Source: Streptomyces antioxidans
GTDB lineage: Bacteria; Actinomycetota; Actinomycetes; Streptomycetales; Streptomycetaceae
Reading direction: 5' to 3'
Length of the DNA: 64,000 bases
Assembly (NCBI RefSeq): GCF_000968685.2
Contig: NZ_LAKD02000041.1
Coordinates: forward strand, 1-64,000
Position 1 is the first letter of the stretch; every line of letters starts with the position of its first letter. The notes under the pieces were generated by a model, which saw only the letters and a list, made by a program, of their open reading frames with translations, had not been told where the DNA came from and made no database searches. This document shows positions 49,008-57,126 of the stretch, in pieces. The position numbers and the translations under genes were made by a program.

Positions 49008-50033
49008 TCAGACCCGGACGCCGAACTGGAACGGCATGTTGTCCATCGACTCGTAGCGCACACCGGCACCGGGCTTGGGCGCGTGCAGCACCTGGCCGTT
49101 GCCCGCATAGAGGCCTATGTGGTGCAGATCGCCGTAGAAGAGCACCAGGTCGCCCGGCTTGAGCTCACCGCGGCCGATGCGGGCGCCCGCGTTCGCCTGG
49201 TCCTGGGAGATCCGCGGCAGCTGCACCCCGGCCTGCTGGTAGGCCCAGCCGGTGAGCCCGGAGCAGTCGAAGGAGGACGGACCGGTCGCGCCCCAGACGT
49301 ACGGGAGGCCGATCTTCGTCTTGGCGGCGGCGAGCGCGGCGGCGGCACGCCCCGACTCCGGCACCTCGTTGCCCAGGTCGACGCGCTCGCTGGAGCGGTT
49401 GGCGCGCTCGGCGTCCTGGGCCGCCAGCTTGGCGCGCTCCTTGGCGGTGAGGGTGTTGAGGAGGTTCCGGGCCTTGGACAGCTTGCCCTGGATCTCGTCC
49501 TTCTTCTTGCCGAGCGCCTTACGGGTGTCGGCGAGGTCCGTCAGCTTGGTGGACGCCTCCTCGCGCTGCTGCTTGAGGGTGCGCTGCTTGTCGGCGATCT
49601 TCCGCAGGGACTCGGCCTGCTTGCCGCTCAACTGGCTGAGGGTGGACGCCTTCTCGAGGTAGGTGTCCGGGTCGGAGGAGAGGAGCAGCTGCACCGAGGG
49701 GTCGATCCCGCCGGAGCGGTACTGGGCGGTGGCCATCGAACCCAGGCCGTTGCGCAGCGTGTTCAGGTCCTCCTGACCGCGCGCCACCTTGTCCTGGAGC
49801 TCGCCGACCTGCTTCTCCAGCTTCTGCTGCTTCTCCTTGGCGCCGTTGTACTTCTCGGTCGCCTGCTCCGCCTCTTCGTAGAGCTTGTCGACCTGCTCCT
49901 TGACGTCCTTCTTGTCCTGCTTCGGAGCGGCCTGCGCGGCCTGGGACGTGAGAGCGACGGCGGCGGCCGCGGTCGCGGTGAGGACGGTTACCCGAGTGCG
50001 GCTCGGCTGCTTGGGTCGACGGTGGGACGCCAC
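49008..50033 (-). CDS. Secreted NlpC/P60 (C40) cell-wall hydrolase, copy 2
   Basis: A 341-residue secreted endopeptidase. The signal peptide (about 1-35) ends in AAQAAP. A Lys/Glu coiled coil (about 40-215) precedes the NlpC/P60 domain (about 230-341) with SSFDCSGLTGWAY and HHIGLYAGNGQVLHAP. It ends GVRV, compared with ITRV in copy 1. GTG 50033 has AAGGAG nine bases upstream. A long structured leader (50034-50200) looks like a c-di-AMP riboswitch, a known control of Streptomyces wall hydrolases. Confidence 0.95.
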   Translation of the reverse strand: MASHRRPKQPSRTRVTVLTATAAAAVALTSQAAQAAPKQDKKDVKEQVDKLYEEAEQATEKYNGAKEKQQKLEKQVGELQDKVARGQEDLNTLRNGLGSMATAQYRSGGIDPSVQLLLSSDPDTYLEKASTLSQLSGKQAESLRKIADKQRTLKQQREEASTKLTDLADTRKALGKKKDEIQGKLSKARNLLNTLTAKERAKLAAQDAERANRSSERVDLGNEVPESGRAAAALAAAKTKIGLPYVWGATGPSSFDCSGLTGWAYQQAGVQLPRISQDQANAGARIGRGELKPGDLVLFYGDLHHIGLYAGNGQVLHAPKPGAGVRYESMDNMPFQFGVRV

Positions 50034-50051
50034 GAAGGCGAGCTCCTTCTT

Positions 50052-50190
50052 CCTCCAGCCGCCTACCGGGAGTTGGGGGGTTGTGAGGCCCCGGCTCCGC
50101 GACGGGGCGCGGACTCGGCGGTACCTCCGCTGTCACCCCGGATGGGTGATCGACCGCGCGAAGGTTCGAGCTGACCTTAGTGACCCCGCC
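50052..50190 (-). promoter_or_regulatory. Probable c-di-AMP riboswitch (ydaO type)
   Basis: On the minus strand the leader contains CCGGGGTGACAGCGGAG, then GCCGAGTCCG, and ends with CCCGGTAGGCGGCTGGAGG just before the ribosome site. The last string matches the conserved 3' end of actinobacterial ydaO elements (ACCCGGTAGGCGG), which control wall-remodelling genes. The central CCGTCAGCTAAC-like string is not well preserved, so the call needs a covariance model search. Confidence 0.55.
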
Positions 50191-50406
50191 GTGATCCGTT
50201 CAAATCCCGACGGCAAAAAAGTGGGTTCGCGCGGGCATATTTTACAAATATCGCACAGCCAGTGATGACCGATGACGCTCCGCTGACACCACAAGTGCCC
50301 CGGGTCAGACTTGTGAAGCCATTCGAAGTGTTTCGGTCACTTCGGTCGTGGAACGGAGAAACGGGTCAACCGGGATACGGGGAGGGTCGATTCGGCCCAT
50401 GACGGC

Positions 50407-51768
50407 TCAGGTGCGGGCAAGTCGCTTCAGCAGCAGCGCCGATGCCACCGGGCGCGCTCCGGCGCGCGCCACCCCGTCGGCCACCTCGCGGTCGGTGGAC
50501 ACCACCACCACCGGACGGCCCGGCGGCTCGGCCCGCACCAGCTGCCGGATCAACTCATCCGCCGTCACACCCGGCTTGCTGAACAGCACCCGCACCCCGC
50601 GCGGCGGCGCGAGCAGCACCGGAGCGGCCAGCTCCGCCCCGTCGAAGACACAGGTCATCTCCGCACCGGTCTGGGCCGCGAGCACCGCGAGACCGCCCAG
50701 CAGCCGCAGCCGCTGCTTCTCCAACGGCATCGTGGGATAGCCGGTCTTGGTGACGTTGTAGCCGTCCACCACCAGATGCGCCTGCGGCAGCGCGAGCAGC
50801 TGGTCCAGCAGGGCCGGGTCCATCTCCGACAGCGCCCTGGTCGCTATGTCCTTCGGCGTCATCTTCCCCGGCTCCACGGCGTCCACCGTGTCCGCCGGGC
50901 GCATCGACGCGGGCGGCAGGGCCAGTTCGCGCCGCAGCCCCTGCGCCGCGTCCAGCACCGTGTCCAGCAGCAGCCGCAGCCGCATGTCCTCCACGCTGCG
51001 GCCCTCGCGCACCGCCCGGCGGCTGGCCTCCAGCGCCGACTCCGCCTCCGCGAGCCGGGACCGCAGCCGCCGCGCCTCGCCGTCCGCCGTGGCCTGACGG
51101 GCCGCCGCCTCCGACCGTACGGACTCAAGCTCCGCCTCGACCTTGCGCAGCGCGGCCGCGCCCCGCTTCACATCGCTCTGCGCGCTGCGCAGCTTGCGCT
51201 GGAGCACATCGTTGTCCTTACGGGCCGACTCCAGCTCGGTGCGCGTCCGCTCGGTCTCGTGCCGGACCGCCGCCTTGGCCTCGGCCAGCTCGTCGCGCAG
51301 CCGCTGGAGCTCGCGCGCCGCCTCCTCACCGGCCCGCTCGGCGGAGGCCCGCTGGGCCTCCTCGCCCGCCGCCTCGACCAGCTTGACCCAGCCCATCGGG
51401 CGCAGCACATACGCCACCGCCGCGACGTCCACCGGATCGGCCGCGGCGGGCGGCGACCCGCCCTCGATCGCCTCGGCCAGCTCCCGCTGGGTCTCCCGCA
51501 GCCGTCCCGCGATCCGCTGCCGGAAGACGGGGTCGCTCTCCACCGCGGCGGCCATCGCGTTGCCCGCGAACTTGGCGCGGCGGGTCGGGGTGAAACGGGC
51601 GTACTGCCGCAGCTGGGTGGGCAGCTCGGTGACCGTCAGACCGCCGAAGGCATCCGCGACCAGCGCCACCACACGCCGTCGCACCCCTTCCGGCAGCGGG
51701 CGGTCCAGCGCCTCGGGGACGCCATCGGCGTCACCGGCCGCCCCGGGGTCACCGGTCCGCTCCACCAC
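50407..51768 (-). CDS. NYN-domain RNA-binding protein with coiled coil
   Basis: A 453-residue protein. An N-terminal helical region is followed by a long coiled coil (about 130-260) and a C-terminal NYN/YacP-like PIN-fold nuclease domain (about 300-453) with AHLVVDGYNVTKTGYP, TCVFDGAEL, GVRVLFSK and VVVSTDREVADGVARAGARPV, carrying the acidic active-site residues. Expected role is RNA cleavage or processing. GTG 51768. A 370-base intergenic stretch (50034-50406) holds the riboswitch leader of the gene downstream and its promoter. Confidence 0.9.
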   Translation of the reverse strand: MVERTGDPGAAGDADGVPEALDRPLPEGVRRRVVALVADAFGGLTVTELPTQLRQYARFTPTRRAKFAGNAMAAAVESDPVFRQRIAGRLRETQRELAEAIEGGSPPAAADPVDVAAVAYVLRPMGWVKLVEAAGEEAQRASAERAGEEAARELQRLRDELAEAKAAVRHETERTRTELESARKDNDVLQRKLRSAQSDVKRGAAALRKVEAELESVRSEAAARQATADGEARRLRSRLAEAESALEASRRAVREGRSVEDMRLRLLLDTVLDAAQGLRRELALPPASMRPADTVDAVEPGKMTPKDIATRALSEMDPALLDQLLALPQAHLVVDGYNVTKTGYPTMPLEKQRLRLLGGLAVLAAQTGAEMTCVFDGAELAAPVLLAPPRGVRVLFSKPGVTADELIRQLVRAEPPGRPVVVVSTDREVADGVARAGARPVASALLLKRLART

Positions 51769-51785
51769 CTGTCACCGCTCCGTTC

Positions 51786-52031
51786 TCAGGCGCTCTGGCC
51801 GGTGCTCGGACGATCCACGAGTTCGACCTGGTCGACCGCGTTGCACCAGCGACAACGCACTGACTCAATGGTCTCACTGAGCACCTCGCGTTCCTCGACT
51901 CTGGGTTCCCCCGCCAAGTCGAGATGCACATATTCCACGGCTCTGCTCGCGCGGGTCACGTCAAACCGGGTGAGATTGCCGCACAGTGTGCAACGCCAGC
52001 GGGTCTGGGCGGTCGGCAGGGGCACGGCCAT
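51786..52031 (-). CDS. Small zinc-ribbon protein
   Basis: An 81-residue protein with two CxxC pairs (RCTLCGN at about 13-19 and RCRWCNA at about 58-64) likely to bind one zinc. It ends PSTGQSA. It is 17 bases from the NYN gene on the same strand, so both are probably co-transcribed, and a nucleic-acid role is plausible. ATG 52031. Homologues are usually called hypothetical. Confidence 0.85.
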   Translation of the reverse strand: MAVPLPTAQTRWRCTLCGNLTRFDVTRASRAVEYVHLDLAGEPRVEEREVLSETIESVRCRWCNAVDQVELVDRPSTGQSA

Positions 52032-52232
52032 GGTTGCGGGTCCTCGCTTCTCGGCTCATCGGCGGCGTCCTGTAACCCTACGGCCTGAGCCCTGGCCCGC
52101 GCCGGGCCCTTCCACCCCAGCCCGCACCGGGTCCGTCCGCCCTGGCCCGCACCGGGACCGTCCGCCCCAAGACCCGGCGGGGCGCGGCGAGGCGCTCTGT
52201 GGAGGTTGCGCCCGGTACGGAATGATCTGCTC

Positions 52233-52970
52233 ATGATCGAGACGTCGTCGGGGCGCCACCGCCCCTGGATGGCGGGGCCCGGCCGCCCCTGGATGACGTA
52301 CGGCCTGATCGTCAGCTGCTGCCTGATCTTCGTCCTCGGACCGGCCTCGGGGCTCAACCCCGGCTATGGCTCGGGCGGGCGGCTGGTGGAGGCCCAGTCC
52401 ACGTACTTCGAGCGCTGGGGGGTGGTGCCCAGCGCCCTGTGGAGCGGCGGCCCCGATCAGCCGCTCGCCCCGCTGACCGCGCTGTTCGTGCACGGCAACT
52501 GGCTGCATCTGCTCGGCAACATGCTGTTCCTCTATGTGTTCGGGGCGATGGCCGAGGAGCGGATGGGCCGTCTCCAGTTCGCCGTCTTCTACCTCGCCAC
52601 CGGCTATCTGGCGCTGCTCGGGTACGCCGCCGCGCACGCCGACTCGCCCCAGTCGCTGGTGGGCGCCTCCGGGGCGATCTCCGGGGTGCTCGGGGCCTTT
52701 CTGTGGCTGTTCCCCCGGGCCCGGGTGACCAGCCTCTTCCCGTTCCTGTTCTTCCTCCCGCTGCGGTTTCCTGCCTGGGCGGTGCTGATCTTCTGGGTGG
52801 CCCTCCAGTGGCTGGCCGCCCGCCAGGCCGACGACCGCCCCGGCGTCGCCTACCTCGCCCATCTCGTGGGCTTCACGCTCGGCTTTCTCTACGCGTGGGC
52901 CCGGTTCGGGCGGAGGGCTAGAGTGGGCGGCGCCGCAGCCAGGGCCAGTGAGGGAGAAAGCCAGCCGTGA
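52233..52970 (+). CDS. Rhomboid intramembrane serine protease
   Basis: A 245-residue six-helix membrane protease. HGNWLHLLGNMLFLYVFG carries the conserved HxxGN, LVGASGAISGVLGAFLW the catalytic Ser (GxSG), and AYLAHLVGFTLGFLY the catalytic His. ATG 52233 is the first good start. It overlaps the next gene by four bases (GTGA). Substrates cannot be told from sequence. Confidence 0.95.
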   Translation: MIETSSGRHRPWMAGPGRPWMTYGLIVSCCLIFVLGPASGLNPGYGSGGRLVEAQSTYFERWGVVPSALWSGGPDQPLAPLTALFVHGNWLHLLGNMLFLYVFGAMAEERMGRLQFAVFYLATGYLALLGYAAAHADSPQSLVGASGAISGVLGAFLWLFPRARVTSLFPFLFFLPLRFPAWAVLIFWVALQWLAARQADDRPGVAYLAHLVGFTLGFLYAWARFGRRARVGGAAARASEGESQP

Positions 52971-53248
52971 TCACTTCGATCGTGCTCATCAAGACCGACG
53001 TGGACCAGATCCCGGAGACCGCCGAGAAGATCGCCGCGCTGGAGGGTGTGAGCGAGGTCTACTCGGTCACCGGTGCGCACGATCTCATCGCGATGGTGCG
53101 GGTGGCCCGGCACGACGACCTCGCGGACATCATCACGGGCCAGATCAGCAAGCTGCCGGGGGTGGCCTCGACCGAGACCCACATCGCCTTCCGGACGTAC
53201 TCGCAGCACGATCTGGAGGCGGCGTTCGCGATTGGTCTGGACGGCTGA
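52967..53248 (+). CDS. Stand-alone Lrp/AsnC ligand-binding (RAM) domain protein
   Basis: A 93-residue protein consisting only of the RAM domain (ITSIVLIKTDVDQIPETAEKIAALEGV, VYSVTGAHDLIAMVRV, STETHIAFRTYS). It has no helix-turn-helix, so it probably forms an amino-acid-binding oligomer or modulates full-length Lrp proteins. GTG 52967 overlaps the rhomboid stop. I recall that this gene is also next to rhomboid and trp genes in other Streptomyces. Confidence 0.93.
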   Translation: MITSIVLIKTDVDQIPETAEKIAALEGVSEVYSVTGAHDLIAMVRVARHDDLADIITGQISKLPGVASTETHIAFRTYSQHDLEAAFAIGLDG

Positions 53249-53664
53249 GCTGGGTGGCTGAGGGGGTCCGGGGGCTTGTGCCGCCTGCGGCGGGCTGTTC
53301 CCCTCCCCGCCCCTTCCCGAAACTGGGGCCCCGCCCCAGCCCCCGGAACCACACGGCCAGCACGCCACAAGCGGCCCGACCGCTGAGCTGACCACGGCGA
53401 GGGGCCGAGACCCAGGGCGAAGCGAAACCGGACCCCAGCCCGACAACCCGGGATCCACGCAGGCATTCACGCCCTCACCACCCACCACAAACAGCCCCGC
53501 CCCGCGAACACCCACGCCACCAGCCAACCGACCGACCACCGCACCGCAGGCGGCGGTGGCCCGTCGGGCCATGGGGTCCAGGGGCGGAGCCCCTGGTTAC
53601 GGGAAGGGGCGGGGAGGGGAAAGGTCCGCCGTACGGCCCCGCGCCCACGAACCAGTGGTGGGGC
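53249..53664. repeat. Gene-free 416-base gap with 20-bp inverted repeat
   Basis: CCCCTCCCCGCCCCTTCCCG at 53300-53319 has its exact complement at 53600-53619. Each is next to a GGGGCGGAGCCCC-like hairpin. The arms lie near the 3' ends of two converging genes (Lrp-like and aminotransferase). I see no coding sequence in between, only Pro/Arg-biased shadow frames. Confidence 0.85.
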
Positions 53665-55059
53665 TCAGCCCCGGTCCGGAACGCAGCGGCCGTCCTCCGT
53701 GCGGTAGCTCCAGCGGGCGCCGTCACGCACCAGTTCCTTCACGGCGCCCACGAAACGCTCCACATGCTCATCCGGCGTGCCCGCCCCAAAGCTGACCCGG
53801 ATCGCGTTCAGCGACCGCTCCCCCGGTGCGGCCTCGGGCGCGCCGCACTCACCCGGCTCGTCGGGCTCGCTGTCCAGCAGGGTGCGGACCAGCGGATGGG
53901 CGCAGAACAGCCCGTCGCGCACGCCGATGCCGTACTCCGCGGAGAGGGCCGCCGCGAAGTGGGAGCTGTTCCAGCCCTCCACCACGAACGACAGCACGCC
54001 GACCCGGGGCGCGTCCTCGCCGAACAGCGAGAGCACGCGCACCTCGGGCACCTCGGCAAGGCCCGCCCGTACCTTCTCGATCAGCCGCCGCTCACGGGCG
54101 ACCAAACCCTCGAAACCGGCCTCGGCCAGCGCCTTGCAGGCCGACGCGATCGCGTAGACGCCGATGACGTTCGGCGAGCCCGCCTCGTGCCGGGCCGCGG
54201 TGGTGTGCCACTCGACGTCGATGCCGCCGTCCTCCCCGCGCGTCACCTTACGGCTGGCGCCGCCGCCCGCCAGATATGGCCGGGCGTCCCGCAGCCAGTC
54301 CGCCCGCCCGGCCAGCACTCCGGCCCCGAAGGGCGCGTACAGCTTGTGCCCGGAGAAGGCCACCCAGTCGACGTCCGCCTCCGCGATGTCCACGGGGTGG
54401 TGCGGGGCCAGCTGCGCGGCGTCCAGGACGATACGGGCGCCGTGGGCGTGCGCGGCCGCGGCCAGCTCCCGCACCGGCCACAGCTCGCCGGTCACATTGG
54501 ACGCACCGGTCACGCACACCAGCGCCGGGCCCCCGGCGCGCCCCGCGAGCGCCTTCTCCAGCGTCTCCACCGCCTGCCGCGGCGAGCGCGGGGCGCTGAG
54601 GTAGCGGACGGTGGCGTCCGCCCGCTGCTCCCAGGGCAGCAGCGAGGCGTGGTGCTCGGTCTCGAAGACGAAGACCTCGGTGCCCCGGGGCGCCACGGCG
54701 GCCAGGAGGTTGAGCGAATCGGTGGTGGAGCGGGTGAAGACGACCTGGTCGTCCTCGCGGCAGCCCAGGAAGGCGGCGACGTCCTTACGGCTGTTCTCGA
54801 AGAGGTCGGTGGACAGCTGCGAGAGGTAGCCAGCCCCGCGGTGCACGCTGCCGTAGTAGGGCGCGTACGCGGCGATGTCGTCCCAGACCCGCCGCAGTGC
54901 GGGGGCGCTGGCGGCGTAGTCGAGCGCCGCGTACGTCACCTCGCCGCCGGTGACGAGGGGCACCAGGACATCGCCGCCCAGCACGGGCAGTGGCTCACAG
55001 GCGGCGGAGGAGTCGGGGGCGGAGGTGGTGGCGGAGGTGGCAGCAGGGCGTGCGGACAT
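53665..55059 (-). CDS. Class V aminotransferase (cysteine desulfurase-like)
   Basis: A 464-residue PLP enzyme. It shows YYGSVHRGAGYLSQLSTDLFENSRKDVAAFL, FTRSTTDSLNLLA, VFETEHHASLLPW, the Asp-Gln pair in IVLDAAQLAPHHPVDI and the PLP Lys in VAFSGHKLYAPFGAGVL. The C-terminal domain includes GIGVRDGLFCAHPLV. It resembles SufS/EgtE-type enzymes but has no obvious SUF partners. ATG 55059 has GGGAG upstream. A tiny leader frame lies at 55212-55229. Substrate uncertain. Confidence 0.93.
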   Translation of the reverse strand: MSARPAATSATTSAPDSSAACEPLPVLGGDVLVPLVTGGEVTYAALDYAASAPALRRVWDDIAAYAPYYGSVHRGAGYLSQLSTDLFENSRKDVAAFLGCREDDQVVFTRSTTDSLNLLAAVAPRGTEVFVFETEHHASLLPWEQRADATVRYLSAPRSPRQAVETLEKALAGRAGGPALVCVTGASNVTGELWPVRELAAAAHAHGARIVLDAAQLAPHHPVDIAEADVDWVAFSGHKLYAPFGAGVLAGRADWLRDARPYLAGGGASRKVTRGEDGGIDVEWHTTAARHEAGSPNVIGVYAIASACKALAEAGFEGLVARERRLIEKVRAGLAEVPEVRVLSLFGEDAPRVGVLSFVVEGWNSSHFAAALSAEYGIGVRDGLFCAHPLVRTLLDSEPDEPGECGAPEAAPGERSLNAIRVSFGAGTPDEHVERFVGAVKELVRDGARWSYRTEDGRCVPDRG

Positions 55060-55211
55060 GGCGAAGTCTCCCGGAAGGGTCGAAGTCGAAGGAGTGCGTG
55101 ACGCGCACGGAAACGGCGGCGGTGAGCCAGCCGAGTCGTGAGGGCGCGGAAAACGGCTCGACGCACGGCCGCACCGCGCGGAGCACATGAGGAGAGACGG
55201 GCCGCTCGGCC

Positions 55212-55229
55212 CTAGCGCATTCGCTGCAT
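55212..55229 (-). CDS. Tiny leader frame MQRMR upstream of aminotransferase
   Basis: ATG CAG CGA ATG CGC TAG, preceded by in-frame GTG and by GAGGGAG, a good ribosome site. A small GGGCC/GGCCC stem follows. It is 150 bases before the class V aminotransferase gene. It may be a regulatory mini-ORF. Very short, so coding is uncertain. Confidence 0.3.
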   Translation of the reverse strand: MQRMR

Positions 55230-55259
55230 CACGGAAGAACTCCCTCGACCACCAGGACC

Positions 55260-55870
55260 CCTAGTGCGAGGGGTCCGCGCTTGCCGCCGACCTCGCTGCC
55301 TGGCGGCCTGGTCATCACCCGGGGCACCCCGCCACGGACGGAGGGTTGCCGGACAGCGGGCCGGGGCCGTAGTCGCTGTCGCTCGTGACCTGCGCAGGAG
55401 TATGCCATGTCAGGGGCCGACGCCCATACTCGCGTCCGCATCCCGGACACGGCATGAGCACCGTAAGGGCGCCGACGCGCGCGTGGGGCCCGGCGGTTCT
55501 TCCCCCACCCCGCCCCTTCCCGAATCTGGAGCTCCGCCCCAGCCCCCACCGGGGCTCCGCCACGCGGTGCCGCCACAGACAGGCCGAAGCCCCGGTCCGA
55601 GGTACGGGGCGGCCCGCCCATCGGCGCCCCGCGAAAGGAACAGAGGCCCGATCCGTGGCCGGGCCGGACCCCACCGGTCCCGAGGCGGAGCCCACCGGGG
55701 CCCGGGGTGAAGCCCGGCGGAGTCCGGGACGGAGCCCCAACGGGGCCGCAGCGAAGCCACCACGGAGCCCGAGGCGAGATCTCACCGAGGCCCGAGGCTG
55801 ACCCCGGCGGGGGCCCGTGCGGGGCTTCGGTCTTGGGGAAAGGGGCGGGGAGGGGGACAGTCCGCCGCGT
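55260..55870. other. Intergenic region of about 600 bases without a supported gene
   Basis: Open frames here are Gly/Pro/Arg-rich on all strands with no ribosome sites or motifs. Two elements of the dispersed G-rich family are present: CACCCCGCCCCTTCCCGAAT near 55510 and AAAGGGGCGGGGAGGGGGAC near 55840, in opposite orientation. Between them a degenerate series of CGGAGCCC(C)ACCGGGGCC units runs from 55660 to 55820. Confidence 0.7.
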
Positions 55871-55875
55871 ATCCG

Positions 55876-56949
55876 CTACGCGTGGGTCGCCCGGACCCAC
55901 CGTTCCAGGACGTCCCGCGCCGCCCCGGAGTCGATCGACTCGGCGGCGCGCGCCACGCCCGCGCCGATCCGGTCCGTCAGGGGCTGGCCCCCCGGCTCCC
56001 GCTCGAGCGCCACCAGCGCCGCCGCCGAGTTCAGCAGCACCGCGTCCCGGACGGGGCCCCGCTCGCCCGCCAGCAGCCGACGGGCCACATCGGCGTTGTA
56101 CGAGGCGTCCGCGCCCCGCAGGGCCTCCACGGGGGCCCGCTCGACGCCCACCTCCCGGGGGTCGAAGGTCTCCTGGCGCACGGCCCCGTCCCGGACCTCC
56201 CACACCTGGGAGGTCGTGGTCACGGTGAGCTCGTCCAGCCCGTCGTCGCCCCGGACGACCAGCGCGGAGGAGCCCCGCTCGGCCAGCACCCCGGCGATGA
56301 TGGGCGCCATACGGGCGTCGGCGACCCCGGTCGCCTGGCACTTCACCCGCGCCGGATTGGTCAGCGGGCCGAGCAGGTTGAACGGGGTGGCGACGCCCAA
56401 CTCGCGCCGGGCCGAGGCCACATGCCGCAGCGAGGGGTGGAACTTCACCGCGAAGCAGAAGGTGATCCCCGCCTCCTCCGCGACCTCGACCACCCGCTCG
56501 GGGGTGATGTCCAGATTGACGCCGAGCTTCTCCAGCACATCGGAGGCACCGCTGGCGGAGGACGCGGCGCGGTTGCCGTGCTTGACCACCCGCGCGCCCG
56601 CCCCGGCGACGACCAGCGCGGACATGGTGGAGATGTTGACGGTCTTGGCGCGGTCGCCGCCGGTGCCCACGATGTCCACGGTCGCCCCGGGCACCTCGAT
56701 CACCCGGGCGTGCCCGTACATGGCCCGTACCAGACCGGCCACCTCGGAGACCGTCTCGCCCTTGGTGCGCAGCGCGATCGCGAAACCGGCGATCTGGGCG
56801 TCGGTGGCCTCGCCCCGCATGATCCGGTCCATGGCCCAGGCGGTGTCGTCGGCATCGAGGTCCCGTCCGGCGATCAGCGAGCTCAGTACGTCCGGCCAGG
56901 TGCGGGCCGTCGCGGTGCTGTCGCCTCCGGCGGGGGTCACAACGTCCAT
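55876..56949 (-). CDS. trpD: Anthranilate phosphoribosyltransferase
   Basis: A 357-residue TrpD for the second step of tryptophan synthesis. PRPP and metal sites are VDIVGTGGDRAKTVNISTMSALVVAGAGARVVKHGNRAASSASGASDVLEKLG and FNLLGPLTNPA; VVRGDDGLDELTV is the conserved DE metal loop. ATG 56949 has GGAG six bases upstream. It stands alone 33 kb from trpE, as in other Streptomyces where trp genes are scattered, and shows no attenuator. Confidence 0.97.
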   Translation of the reverse strand: MDVVTPAGGDSTATARTWPDVLSSLIAGRDLDADDTAWAMDRIMRGEATDAQIAGFAIALRTKGETVSEVAGLVRAMYGHARVIEVPGATVDIVGTGGDRAKTVNISTMSALVVAGAGARVVKHGNRAASSASGASDVLEKLGVNLDITPERVVEVAEEAGITFCFAVKFHPSLRHVASARRELGVATPFNLLGPLTNPARVKCQATGVADARMAPIIAGVLAERGSSALVVRGDDGLDELTVTTTSQVWEVRDGAVRQETFDPREVGVERAPVEALRGADASYNADVARRLLAGERGPVRDAVLLNSAAALVALEREPGGQPLTDRIGAGVARAAESIDSGAARDVLERWVRATHA

Positions 56950-57035
56950 GGTCCGCTCCTGGATCCGTGGGGGTGGGCAGGGAAGGGGTCCGCGCACTTC
57001 AGCGGCCCGTCGCAAGCCTATCGGCAGCATGGCCG

Positions 57036-57072
57036 GGGCCCCGGCCGGACCGTGTGGTCCGGGCCGGGGCCC
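57036..57072 (-). terminator. qcr-cta operon terminator
   Basis: GGGCCCCGGCC-GGACC pairs with GGTCC-G-GGCCGGGGCCC across a GTGT loop with one bulged base: a 16-bp GC-rich stem, 55 bases past the qcrB stop on the minus strand. Confidence 0.8.
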
Positions 57073-57126
57073 TGGTCTGTGGCGTCGCTTTATTAAGAAA
57101 TCGATTCGCGCGGGAAACCCCGGAGC

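Noticed and set aside
55229..56341. A 370-codon minus-strand frame across the gap before trpD
   Set aside because: It runs out of frame through the 5' region of the gap and into trpD and is Gly/Arg/Pro-rich without a ribosome site.
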